From Bacteroidales bacterium UBA1757 (GTDB lineage: Bacteria > Bacteroidota > Bacteroidia > Bacteroidales > UBA1402): a stretch of 14,888 bases of DNA. The notes under the pieces are model-generated. The model was not told the DNA's origin. It ran no database searches and saw nothing but the letters and a program-made list of their open reading frames with translations. Positions 1 to 7,684 of the stretch are shown one piece after another (position 1 is the stretch's first letter; every line of letters begins with the position of its first letter). A program made the position numbers and the translations under genes. Where the stretch lies: assembly GCA_002315625.1 (NCBI GenBank), contig DCHH01000126.1:4243-19130 (forward strand). The letters run 5' to 3'.

Positions 1-50
1 ATTCTGGATACTCTTAAGTTATCTCGGCTCATTACCGATGTAAGTAACGT

Positions 51-1346
51 TTACAGATAGCGCTTCAGGAATTCAAGGTAATAGTCCCAGTCCTGAGGCA
101 TTACACCGTGCTTTTCTTTGTGCATCACATAGCCCAGAGTGTGGTAAATAGGCTGTTCAGGTTCCGGCATCTCAGTTACTCCGAGGTCATCCTTCCCTAA
201 AAAGCGATAGACCGGACCGGCCAGTACTGCCGATATGAACTCGCCCTTCGGGTCGGACCATTTGTCAAGCGCTCCAGTCGAAAGGAGCAACGGACGGGGA
301 GCAATACAAGCAATAATCATGTGGGCATCTACCGGCATATTGTGAACCTGATTGCCCCATTTTGCATAATTGGGGGCAAACTGATACGGGAAACGCGAAG
401 GCTCTGTAAGATGGGCCACCGTCTCACCATAGTCGCGACGGCTCAAAGCAGCTCCCCCCTCTCCCGAACAACTCGGAATGACAACGGCAATACGACGCTC
501 ACGGGCACCCGTCCACATAGTGGTCTTTCCCAAACGTGAACTACCTGTCAGGGCAATACGCTTTGCGTCGATGTCGTTATCGACCTCAAAATAATCAATA
601 ACCTGACTTATACCCCAGGCCCAGGCCGATATGGAACCCCAGCCGTCAGCCTCAGGCTTCGGATAAAGTCCGCGTACACCCAGTTCAGCATCATCCTGAA
701 AATCAGGAGTGATATCGGTGTAGCACAAAGTAGCGAAACCAAAGCCTGCGTCCAAGAACTTCTTGATGGTTTCAGTCATTCCTCCCGGACGGGCAGGCCC
801 CTGCATGGGGAAAGAAGGAGCCGGTACCATTGTCTTGGTCTTCGCATCCCAACGACGTCCATCCTTTACACCAGGTTCCATCACGGTATAGTTATTGGAG
901 AAGAAACTGAGGTTCAGAAGCAGGGGTGACGGTCCCTTAGCCTGCTTCGGCAGATAAATCAGCACATCTACACGGGGCCCTTCATTATCGTCCGAGAAAA
1001 AGACTGTAACCTGCTTGCGTACGGCTTCACCGCCGAGACCTTCGTCCGTATCAACAGTATAGCGGAGCGGCGGTTTTTCCGGCCATCTGCCATACTGATT
1101 GACTTCCAGAAGCTCGATAATCTCAGCACGCCGTTTTTCCCACTGCTTGGCATTCTTGACCGGCTTTCCGTTGTTGAACACCAGAGGGTCTGGCAACCCG
1201 TCATAGATGTCACCGACATCCTCTTCGTCGTAGTTCACCGGAATCCCGGCCGACAAACCTTTTTCCTGTTTCTCCTGCTTTTCCTGTGCGAACGCAGTCA
1301 CACAGAAGCAGACCATCAATGCAATAGCAAACAGACTTTGTTTCAT
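51..1346 (-). CDS. Exported CE15-type glucuronoyl esterase-like protein
   Basis: A 431-residue exported serine esterase. Family CE15 enzymes hydrolyse the ester between 4-O-methyl-glucuronate side chains of xylan and lignin alcohols. Residues 1-20 form a Sec signal peptide (hydrophobic core, AFA-Q end), followed by a short QEK triplicate linker. The alpha/beta-hydrolase body carries the CE15 nucleophile elbow GSSRLGK (Ser270), then SGEGGAALSRRDYGE (Glu296), KWSDPKGEF (Asp365) and a C-terminal KHGV (His413), giving a complete Ser/His/acid set. The conserved N-terminal LPDPLVFNNGKPV and WGSISAWAWG stretches also fit bacterial CE15 members. I chose the ATG at 1346. A GTG at 1355 would add three residues but sits inside the upstream mini-ORF's stop region, and the signal peptide starts cleanly at MKQ. 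The mini-ORF stop (1352-1354) lies 5 nt upstream, so translation may be coupled. Last gene of the minus-strand cluster; no clear terminator in positions 1-50. Family call fairly sure; natural substrate inferred. Confidence 0.85.
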   Translation of the reverse strand: MKQSLFAIALMVCFCVTAFAQEKQEKQEKGLSAGIPVNYDEEDVGDIYDGLPDPLVFNNGKPVKNAKQWEKRRAEIIELLEVNQYGRWPEKPPLRYTVDTDEGLGGEAVRKQVTVFFSDDNEGPRVDVLIYLPKQAKGPSPLLLNLSFFSNNYTVMEPGVKDGRRWDAKTKTMVPAPSFPMQGPARPGGMTETIKKFLDAGFGFATLCYTDITPDFQDDAELGVRGLYPKPEADGWGSISAWAWGISQVIDYFEVDNDIDAKRIALTGSSRLGKTTMWTGARERRIAVVIPSCSGEGGAALSRRDYGETVAHLTEPSRFPYQFAPNYAKWGNQVHNMPVDAHMIIACIAPRPLLLSTGALDKWSDPKGEFISAVLAGPVYRFLGKDDLGVTEMPEPEQPIYHTLGYVMHKEKHGVMPQDWDYYLEFLKRYL

Positions 1347-1351
1347 AACAA

Positions 1352-1462
1352 TCACTTATTTGGATTTAACAACTTTCTTGTCGCCAACGATGCCAACAGC
1401 AACAGGCGCATCAGCACTCCACAAAAGGCCGGATACTGACAAATGAATGATTTCCGAGTCAT
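1352..1462 (-). CDS. Leader mini-ORF, copy 1 (36 aa, signal-peptide-like)
   Basis: A 36-codon ORF starting MTRKSFICQ, with the core PAFCGVLMRLLLLASLA and ending TRKLLNPNK. It has a basic N-region and a Leu-rich hydrophobic stretch, but no mature domain follows and no obvious signal-peptidase site is seen. It is almost the same as a second mini-ORF at 6283-6191 (three substitutions over about 90 coding bases) and homologous to the true N-terminus of the interrupted gene at 8314. Its TGA (1352-1354) is 5 nt from the ATG of the CE15 gene, a spacing that suggests translational coupling. It starts 48 nt after the stop of the four-domain gene, so it is probably transcribed from upstream. It could be a regulatory leader peptide or the remnant of a duplicated signal-peptide exon-like segment. 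Translation is not proven. Confidence 0.5.
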   Translation of the reverse strand: MTRKSFICQYPAFCGVLMRLLLLASLATRKLLNPNK

Positions 1463-1482
1463 AATGATTATATTCACAAACA
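1372..1482 (-). repeat. Leader repeat, copy 1
   Basis: About 111 bp nearly identical to 6193-6302. It runs from the tail of the mini-ORF (ACAAGAAAGT on the minus strand) to GTTTGTGAA roughly 20 nt before its ATG. Differences inside the shared coding part are limited to the codon pairs TAT/CAT and GTG/GCA, plus a 1-nt length change in the AT-rich stretch before the ATG. Unlike the other two copies, the upstream promoter-like block is absent, because the end of the four-domain gene lies there. No terminal inverted repeats or target duplications are visible. Confidence 0.9.
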
Positions 1483-1510
1483 GAACGATATTTCCAGCCG
1501 CCAGTCAATC

Positions 1511-4500
1511 TCACTGTTTAAGGAGCGACAATTTAATTCCCTGGGCGTTATAGCGCACACCATCGCATTCGATGACCAGTTGTCCGTCCTGAATGAATTT
1601 GGTGAATCGGCGGACTGGTGAATCGGTGGGGCGGTCCAAAGCAGACGGCAAATTGGTCAGTATATACTTTTCGGCATTGCCACCCCAAATCTTGTCGAGT
1701 TCCTCTTGCGAGAGGTTGGCAGAGCAGAACGTATTGACCATATTGGCATAGTCCTCGTATGGATAGTCCGACGCATAGACGATAGCATCCACACCTAACG
1801 TTTTCATGGCAAGGCCGAGACATTGGTTATTGACCATACCGCTGGTAGAAATGAAGACGCGATGGTCAGCGATATACTCACGGATGGTCTTCTTACAGAC
1901 GACATACGGATCCTCCACACTGAAGAAACGGTTATCCATACGTTCCAGCACAAAAGGCAGATACTCACCTACGTGCGGGATGATAATCTTCAGATTGGGA
2001 TAGCGGTCGAGCGAGCCGTTGAGAATAAGACGAATGGAAGTCCGCATCGATTCTATGGTGAAGCCATAAATGGCCGCACCATATATATATCCAAAATCCT
2101 GACAATCGGCATCGGTGGTAACCTGCGGATGGATATAGAGCGACAGTCCGAGTTCGTCGGCTTCCGCCAAGAGCGGCTCATATTGCGCATCATAGATATG
2201 GGTAGCGGTGGTGTCCGATGTGCCAAAGTTAGCCGATACACACCACACACGCATACCTGCATCATAGCAACGGTGCATCTCCTTAATAGCCTCCTGCTCA
2301 CTATTGATAGGCAGAATCATCTCTCCCATGATACGTCCCGGATAGCGTTTGCCCATCTCAATGACCGAGTCGTTGGACATACGGCAGAGGGCCACAACGG
2401 CTGACGAATCGCACTCAACGACACCCTCACTACAACTCATCACAGCCGTGTTCATACCAACCTGGTCCATGACGGCGATACGGCCGTCTCTGAAGGTGGT
2501 GATATTGCCGTAAATCCCACCAACAGGCATTGAATATTGACTATGTACATAGAGTATTTGCTCAGAAGGATCATAATAGGGAGACTTGGTGCGAAGGGCG
2601 CAGGTATCAAAGAAAGCGGGCACATAGTAGTGATGCTCAAAGTCATATCCTCGCACGGACGGAGTCTTAACCACAGGTGTCACCGGTTCGGGTTTAGCAA
2701 TGCTGTCCCAAGCAGGAGTATCGGTCAGGATATATTTGAGGACATTATCCTGCCAATACACCCGTTCGTCCTGCTCACTCAAATGCAGGGTGTCGAGCGC
2801 ATGAACCGCATTGGAGTAGTTCTCGTACGGATAATCCGAACCGAACATCAGGCAACTGGTACTGCCGATACGGTCCATGGTGAACTGATAGACCAACGGA
2901 TCCATATTTCCGCTGGAAGTGAATTGGATATTATGGTGACGCACATAATAATCGACATCGTGTTGTGCCTGGAACTTCAGCTGCGGATTCTGTTGGGCAA
3001 CCTTATACATGTGATCTATGCGGTCCATGGTGAATGGCAGCCACTCACCATAGTGACCAACCACCATACGAAGGTGCGGATGGCGGTCAAAAGTGCCATT
3101 CAGAATGAGTCGTACAAGGGTCTTCATCACATCCTGACCATAGCCCAGACCAGGTTCTGCATAACCTACGCCATTGTCGAGCAGAGATGGCTCTGTAGGC
3201 ACTTCAGGGTGTAGATAGACGGAAACACCCAATTCTTCTGCCTTTGCCAGAAGAGGCTCATAGACAGGGTCATACAGACGAGGATAACGATAGCCGAAGT
3301 TCGAACGGGCAAACCACATACGGAAGCCTATGTCATAGCAGCGCTTCATCTCCGCTATCGCCGAATCGACATTGGCGACAGGCAGGGTCATTGTTGGAAT
3401 GACACGATTGGGATAGCGTTGCGAGTAGGCGTAAGCGGAATCGTTGTGGATACGTGCCCAATAGCAACTGGGTGCCAACTCCAGTTCCTCCACACTCAAG
3501 GATGCACCTAATAAAGTTACATCTACACCGGCTTTATCCATCTCGTCAATACGATCCTGACCCAGATTGGTCAGTTGGTCATAGATGCTTTTTCCACCAC
3601 TCAAGATAGGCGCATAGATATTGTTACCAAAATCTTGCCCTACGCGTTGGAGAGGGATACTATCCTTGATCATGGGTAGTGCCGTACGTGTTTCCAAATA
3701 GTGAACAAAATCGCTGGTAGCGAAATGGTGCTCCAGATCATACTTAAGTACCTTGCCCTTAGGCTCAATCGGGTACTTGCCCGTCATGGTATGAATACGC
3801 TCGTTGGCATTCTGACGGATATTCTCCCAATACAATCCGTAATCGACACTGTGGAATGACTTAAGACCAAAATATGGGGAACCCGTATATTTTCCTTCCA
3901 GTAGAGGCGACGAACATACGACCGTACCATGAGCAAGATTGCATTTGGCATCATATAAGCCAGTCTCAATAGAACCGCCAAACTCTCTCCATCCCCCCAG
4001 GTTCAGACTGGCAGGGGCGTATGTCGTATCCTGTGTCCAAAGAATCGGGTTGACAGCAGGAGCAGGATCGGCAGGCCACAAGGCACTCATCATATCGTCC
4101 GGTGTATCAGGCCCTTCGGTATTCCACATAATATAGACTCCCGTGCTTGTAGCATCGGTGGCCATTTTGACACCATCGGCAAGACCTGTTGCACACTTGG
4201 TGCCGTTCTCAATGGTCTGCATATCGGTCTTGCTCAGTCCCATACCTACAGCGTAACATGCCACAAGATTTTTCAACAGAGGCTTTTTCTCCTCCTGAGT
4301 GAAATAGTTTTTCATGATCAGATGCAGAATACCCGTACCATGCGAGTGACTGGCGATGATAAACGGACGGTCTCCATTGGGGTTGAACTGGGTAAAATAG
4401 TAGTCCAGTGCGTCTGTTGCATCCTGATAGGGAGCGTTGTTGTACCAAAGAGTGGCAATGGAATCGTATGCATCGACGTATGTTGCAGTAGCGCCAATGA

Positions 4501-6160
4501 TCTGCAATTCCGTCTCAGTGGGCGTCTGACGGTAATAAGGCGTATATACATTCACCATGCCGGCAAACACTTTGGCAGCCATATCCCAAGCGAAGGCTGC
4601 GCCATCGGCGGAACGCATATACTGGTCTTCTATATCGCATACGCCCTTCACGCATGAGTCGTTGAGCACAAGGCAGGATGTAGGATAGAGATAGAACAGA
4701 TCCACACCGGTATCTTCGGCGGGCTCGCCGCCAATCGTTTTGGCTTCTTTTGGGCTGAGTGTGTGATTAAGGAACCAGTCCTTGGCGTATGAATAGTCGG
4801 GCTTGCGCTGGGAATCCCATTTGGCGCCATGTCCGGTGACATCCACTACCACCGTACCCTCTTGCAGGGCTGTGGACACGGTGACGTTCACCTTGTCGCT
4901 GGATTTGCCACTGGCCAGTTTATAACCGTCAGTAGCATTGACCACCACCTGTACAGCTATGGCAGTGGCAGGCACCCAATACGTAGCACCCGCACGGGCA
5001 GCTTCATTTTTGAAAATGGTTTCGCCCTGTAATTTATATTGATATTGGGCAATGTAGGTATGCTCATCCAATCCAGTCACTTTGACAGGTATCCAACCGG
5101 CCATCTTGGCGGCACGCCTCATACCATTCTCGCCTATGTTGTTCCAATAGGCGGCATAGTCGTATCCGTGGAGACATCTGTCACCAAGTCCTGCACTTGG
5201 ATCCATATAATTCCGGGCAGGCATTTCACGACAAATCACAGTACCATGGTCGGATATTTCAGCACCATACAATCCCGGACGCACCTCATCTGACATTATG
5301 CCTTGTCTGGCACCTGTGTTCAATTCAGGTCCGGCCACACCATCGGTTGTCCAAGAGAGAGGATTGACAGCCACCGCATCGGCCGGCCAAAGCGTACACA
5401 CGCCGCAGCCGCCGGGCCCCTCGGTATTCCAGGAGACATACACTTTTGAGGATGTGGCGTCGCTGGCAAATTTCACGCCAGTAGCCGCTTCTATGCGTCC
5501 CATTCCGCTCTCACCTATTCCAAAACCGATAGCATAACAGGCTACCATGCTGTCCAGCAGAGCCACCTTGTCGGGCTGGGAAAAATAGTGTTCCATTACA
5601 AGACGCAGCAATGCCGAACCTTGGGAGTGACCCGCCAGAATGAAGGGACGGCGATGGCCGGCAGGATTGAGCGTGGAGAAATAATAGTCCAAAGCCGCTT
5701 TCACATCCTGATAAGCCAGACCTTTGTACAAATATTCACACAGTGTAGAATCGTTGTCACCATGGATACCTTCATCCACCATCGTGGCTTGACGGTAATA
5801 AGGGGCATACACCTGGGTGTAGGAGGCAAAAGTCATACTGGTTGTAAAAAATGCACCCTTAGCCGAGGACAAGGATATGGCATCTTCACGCATGCCCTCA
5901 TCGTCAATACTTACGAAGCCGTCGTGTGTTTTACTATACTCGGTCTGTTGCATGCATACCGTCGGGTAGATATAGAACAGGTCGATATTGGTTTCCTTGA
6001 CCGGTTCATCCTGGCACCGTTTGACCTCAATCTGGTGGTTATAGACCCAGTCCTTACCATCGGCAGTGGCGTAATCGGGATTCCGGTCTTCCGCCATAGC
6101 GGGAGTGGAGGTTGCCAGCGCAATGACTGCCAGCAAAAAGATTGTTCTGATTGTTCTCAT
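1511..6160 (-). CDS. Exported four-domain protein: DUF3089-DUF3089-amidohydrolase-amidohydrolase
   Basis: A 1549-residue exported fusion protein; I know no named enzyme with this layout. Residues 1-23 form a Sec signal peptide (AMA-E). Residues ~26-358 are a DUF3089-type alpha/beta-hydrolase with elbow GHSQG (Ser179) and a late His331 in HGYDYAAYW. Residues ~360-445 look like a beta-rich linker. Residues ~451-797 are a second DUF3089 copy with an altered elbow SHSHG (Ser606) and His770. Residues ~804-1145 and ~1171-1504 are two Amidohydro_2 (COG2159) TIM-barrel modules. Each begins with an E-x-H motif in DLEHHF/DFEHHY (E810/H812; E1175/H1177) and keeps LHP/IHP (H984; H1344), H1036/H1396 and SDYPYE (D1109; D1465). 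These match the metal and catalytic residues of the gamma-resorcylate / 2,3-dihydroxybenzoate decarboxylase group. The C-terminal ~30 residues (KFIQDGQLVIECDGVRYNAQG) look like the tails common on exported Bacteroidales proteins. Preceded by leader copy 2; followed 48 nt later by leader copy 1. Catalytic activity and substrate are unknown. Confidence 0.85.
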   Translation of the reverse strand: MRTIRTIFLLAVIALATSTPAMAEDRNPDYATADGKDWVYNHQIEVKRCQDEPVKETNIDLFYIYPTVCMQQTEYSKTHDGFVSIDDEGMREDAISLSSAKGAFFTTSMTFASYTQVYAPYYRQATMVDEGIHGDNDSTLCEYLYKGLAYQDVKAALDYYFSTLNPAGHRRPFILAGHSQGSALLRLVMEHYFSQPDKVALLDSMVACYAIGFGIGESGMGRIEAATGVKFASDATSSKVYVSWNTEGPGGCGVCTLWPADAVAVNPLSWTTDGVAGPELNTGARQGIMSDEVRPGLYGAEISDHGTVICREMPARNYMDPSAGLGDRCLHGYDYAAYWNNIGENGMRRAAKMAGWIPVKVTGLDEHTYIAQYQYKLQGETIFKNEAARAGATYWVPATAIAVQVVVNATDGYKLASGKSSDKVNVTVSTALQEGTVVVDVTGHGAKWDSQRKPDYSYAKDWFLNHTLSPKEAKTIGGEPAEDTGVDLFYLYPTSCLVLNDSCVKGVCDIEDQYMRSADGAAFAWDMAAKVFAGMVNVYTPYYRQTPTETELQIIGATATYVDAYDSIATLWYNNAPYQDATDALDYYFTQFNPNGDRPFIIASHSHGTGILHLIMKNYFTQEEKKPLLKNLVACYAVGMGLSKTDMQTIENGTKCATGLADGVKMATDATSTGVYIMWNTEGPDTPDDMMSALWPADPAPAVNPILWTQDTTYAPASLNLGGWREFGGSIETGLYDAKCNLAHGTVVCSSPLLEGKYTGSPYFGLKSFHSVDYGLYWENIRQNANERIHTMTGKYPIEPKGKVLKYDLEHHFATSDFVHYLETRTALPMIKDSIPLQRVGQDFGNNIYAPILSGGKSIYDQLTNLGQDRIDEMDKAGVDVTLLGASLSVEELELAPSCYWARIHNDSAYAYSQRYPNRVIPTMTLPVANVDSAIAEMKRCYDIGFRMWFARSNFGYRYPRLYDPVYEPLLAKAEELGVSVYLHPEVPTEPSLLDNGVGYAEPGLGYGQDVMKTLVRLILNGTFDRHPHLRMVVGHYGEWLPFTMDRIDHMYKVAQQNPQLKFQAQHDVDYYVRHHNIQFTSSGNMDPLVYQFTMDRIGSTSCLMFGSDYPYENYSNAVHALDTLHLSEQDERVYWQDNVLKYILTDTPAWDSIAKPEPVTPVVKTPSVRGYDFEHHYYVPAFFDTCALRTKSPYYDPSEQILYVHSQYSMPVGGIYGNITTFRDGRIAVMDQVGMNTAVMSCSEGVVECDSSAVVALCRMSNDSVIEMGKRYPGRIMGEMILPINSEQEAIKEMHRCYDAGMRVWCVSANFGTSDTTATHIYDAQYEPLLAEADELGLSLYIHPQVTTDADCQDFGYIYGAAIYGFTIESMRTSIRLILNGSLDRYPNLKIIIPHVGEYLPFVLERMDNRFFSVEDPYVVCKKTIREYIADHRVFISTSGMVNNQCLGLAMKTLGVDAIVYASDYPYEDYANMVNTFCSANLSQEELDKIWGGNAEKYILTNLPSALDRPTDSPVRRFTKFIQDGQLVIECDGVRYNAQGIKLSLLKQ

Positions 6161-6190
6161 TGCTACTTATTATTAATTATTTTTTGTTGA

Positions 6191-6283
6191 TTACTTTCTT
6201 GTCGCCAACGATGCCAACAGCAACAGGCGCATCAGTGCTCCACAAAAGGCCGGATGCTGACAAATGAATGATTTCCGAGTCAT
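6191..6283 (-). CDS. Leader mini-ORF, copy 2 (30 aa, signal-peptide-like)
   Basis: A 30-codon ORF starting MTRKSFICQ, with core PAFCGALMRLLLLASLA and ending TRK before a TAA. It stops 30 nt upstream of the four-domain gene's ATG, across an A-rich stretch typical of Bacteroidetes translation starts. The downstream protein has its own complete signal peptide, so this ORF is not needed as one. A promoter-like block lies 64-107 nt upstream of its ATG. Near identity to copy 1 and homology to the N-terminus at 8314 support a real, recurring element. Whether it is translated or is only the remnant of a duplicated 5' gene end cannot be told here. Confidence 0.5.
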   Translation of the reverse strand: MTRKSFICQHPAFCGALMRLLLLASLATRK

Positions 6284-6302
6284 AATGATTTTTTCACAAA
6301 CA
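6193..6302 (-). repeat. Leader repeat, copy 2
   Basis: A 110-bp counterpart of 1372-1482, covering the mini-ORF and about 20 nt before its ATG (GTTTGTGAAAAAATCATT on the minus strand). Its protein product is closer to the third copy (shared A in PAFCGALM) than copy 1 is, and like the third copy it keeps the promoter-like block upstream. It may therefore be the parent of copy 1. Confidence 0.9.
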
Positions 6303-6346
6303 AATGGTGTACCAAGCTCACCCGAAATACAGATTACTCCCGATTA

Positions 6347-6390
6347 CAAAAGTACATCTTTTTCATTAATCACTTGTCGCAATATTACAA
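6347..6390 (-). promoter_or_regulatory. Predicted promoter with shared 16-bp box, for leader 2 and the four-domain gene
   Basis: On the minus strand, TACTTTTG (plus 6347-6354) fits the Bacteroides -7 consensus TAnnTTTG. Upstream, TTGTAATATTGCGACA (plus 6375-6390) matches the block at 8424-8439 at 14 of 16 bases, and the distance to the -7 box is the same (44 bp in total). No TTTG -33 element lies at the usual distance, so the shared box may be an activator site. Predicted transcription start is near 6340, giving a leader of about 57 nt before the mini-ORF. Inferred from consensus and from conservation between two loci. Confidence 0.55.
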
Positions 6391-6442
6391 TAAAACGTCT
6401 CAAGTAGCAAAAAACATCATGGCAACACAGAAGAAAATGACC

Positions 6443-6455
6443 GAACGGGCCGTTC
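6443..6455. repeat. Short inverted repeat GAACGG-n-CCGTTC
   Basis: A perfect 6-bp inverted repeat with a single central base in the gap between the lipoprotein gene and the four-domain gene. The loop is too short for a full RNA hairpin, so if functional it would more likely be a protein-binding site. It lies about 55 bp upstream of the shared 16-bp box. It could be chance. Confidence 0.25.
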
Positions 6456-6464
6456 ACAAAACAC

Positions 6465-6500
6465 AAGAGGAGAAGATAATTGTTTATATCCTCTCCTCTT
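6465..6500 (-). terminator. Candidate hairpin terminator after the lipoprotein gene
   Basis: A 9-bp perfect stem (AAGAGGAGA / TCTCCTCTT) with an 18-nt AT-rich loop lies 26 nt beyond the stop of the lipoprotein gene. In the minus-strand transcript it is followed by a T-rich but interrupted run (GTGTTTTGTG), so it is a moderate candidate. Together with the promoter-like block at 6347-6390 it would split the cluster into two transcripts. The rest of the 6284-6525 gap holds the promoter, a short inverted repeat and no convincing gene. Confidence 0.5.
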
Positions 6501-6525
6501 ATGGTCGTTATGACGACTATGAATA

Positions 6526-7638
6526 TTACTTCGAAAAGATTCTCTCAAAGTTACCACCCCATACCTTATTCTTACCTTCCTGGGATATTGGCAAGTTCTT
6601 TATAAAATCTGTCTGCTCCGTAAAATCTTCGTAACCATAGTCAGAGCCAAACATAATCTTGTCAATGCCGAACACCTTCATGGCACACTCAAAGGCCTCT
6701 TCGGAAGTATTTCCGCTGGTGGTTATCAGGATATTCCCATTCTGGACATAGTATGAAAACTTATGTTGCATTTTTATTGCCGGTTCCGGGATGCAAGACA
6801 ATCTGTTATCAAGCCGGTCAAGAGTGAAAGGAATATATTCTCCAAGGTGCCCAATAATAAGTTTCAGATTTGGATGTCTGTCGAATGTACCATCCATAAC
6901 AAGGCGGACAGCCGTTTTCATCACATCCTGACCAAAGCCGAGGCCTGCTGCAGGATAAAGATATCCGAGATTCTTCATATCGGCATTATCGGACAGAGTA
7001 GGATGAAGATATATGGCGCATCCAAGCTCCTCAGCCTTGGCGAGGAGCGGCTCGAATTTTACATCATACAGATGCTCGTCGATATAATTGGAATGGGTAT
7101 GCCAATACTTAAACCCAAGTTCATTGATACAGCGTTCCAATTCAACAATGGCATCATCCACGTACGGAGTAGGCAGTGAGGCCGTTCCCATTATTCTATC
7201 AGGATACTGCTTCATCATCTGAGCGACTGCGTCATTTGTCTTTCTGGAGAAATAGATAGCTTCTTCGCGAGGAAGGTCTTCAATGACAGGAGAAGTACTA
7301 ATGACAGCTACATCGATGCCTTTCTCGTCCATATCCTTAATGTGTACTTCAATTGGCAAAGCAAGATAGTCAAGAATCGTTGCAACCTGGTCAATACCAG
7401 GAAGCACATCACAATTATCCGTACTGATATGCCATTCGATACCTTCACGCATCCAGCAAATGTTATTGACCGTATCGATGTATGGAACCTCCGTACGGGT
7501 TTTCAGGTAATCGATAAGTTCCGGAAGATAGAAATGATGCTCAAGATCATATTTCTTCACCTCACTTGTTTTCTCAGATTTTACAGAACATGCAACAAGG
7601 CAAAAAGCCATAACTGTCAGATACAATAATTTTTTCAT
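6526..7638 (-). CDS. Lipoprotein amidohydrolase, hydroxybenzoate-decarboxylase-like (COG2159)
   Basis: A 370-residue single-module Amidohydro_2 protein with a lipoprotein signal (LVAC, Cys17), so probably membrane-anchored and facing the periplasm or cell surface. The TIM-barrel motifs are all present: E-x-H in DLEHHF (Glu33, His35), YLHP (His212), GHLGEYIPFTLDRLDNR (His264) and FGSDYGYED (Asp333). These correspond to the metal ligands and catalytic His of non-oxidative hydroxybenzoate decarboxylases (gamma-resorcylate and 2,3-dihydroxybenzoate decarboxylase), whose N-terminal motif is LEEHF. Those enzymes are normally cytoplasmic, so export is unusual. The protein is plainly paralogous to both C-terminal modules of the neighbouring 1549-residue protein. 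It starts 46 nt after the interrupted small gene and is probably co-transcribed with it. Hydrolase rather than decarboxylase activity is possible. Fold and metal site are confident; the reaction is inferred. Confidence 0.85.
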   Translation of the reverse strand: MKKLLYLTVMAFCLVACSVKSEKTSEVKKYDLEHHFYLPELIDYLKTRTEVPYIDTVNNICWMREGIEWHISTDNCDVLPGIDQVATILDYLALPIEVHIKDMDEKGIDVAVISTSPVIEDLPREEAIYFSRKTNDAVAQMMKQYPDRIMGTASLPTPYVDDAIVELERCINELGFKYWHTHSNYIDEHLYDVKFEPLLAKAEELGCAIYLHPTLSDNADMKNLGYLYPAAGLGFGQDVMKTAVRLVMDGTFDRHPNLKLIIGHLGEYIPFTLDRLDNRLSCIPEPAIKMQHKFSYYVQNGNILITTSGNTSEEAFECAMKVFGIDKIMFGSDYGYEDFTEQTDFIKNLPISQEGKNKVWGGNFERIFSK

Positions 7639-7651
7639 GACGACAATGTTT

Positions 7652-7665
7652 AATTATGGATAATT
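7652..7665. repeat. Inverted repeat AATTAT-n2-ATAATT in the gap before the lipoprotein gene
   Basis: A perfect 6-bp inverted repeat, 13 nt upstream of the lipoprotein gene's ATG, inside a 46-nt intergenic gap. It could mark an operator or a weak RNA structure near the ribosome site. AT-rich composition makes chance occurrence plausible. Confidence 0.25.
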
Positions 7666-7684
7666 CAAAAAGGAAACACAACTG

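Noticed and set aside
1..50. Terminator after the CE15 gene
   Set aside because: Only a 4-bp TCGG/CCGA stem without a T-run is present, which is too weak to call.
1347..1355. GTG start for the CE15 gene
   Set aside because: It overlaps the leader stop codon and adds only three residues before a clean ATG-initiated signal peptide.
1372..6302. Leader repeats as an insertion sequence or MITE
   Set aside because: No terminal inverted repeats, target duplications or transposase were seen, and the repeat ends match gene 5' ends instead.
6374..6634. Plus-strand 86-codon ORF across the gap and into the lipoprotein gene's 3' end
   Set aside because: It overlaps the shared promoter box, the hairpin and the opposite-strand coding end, and its protein has no recognisable features.
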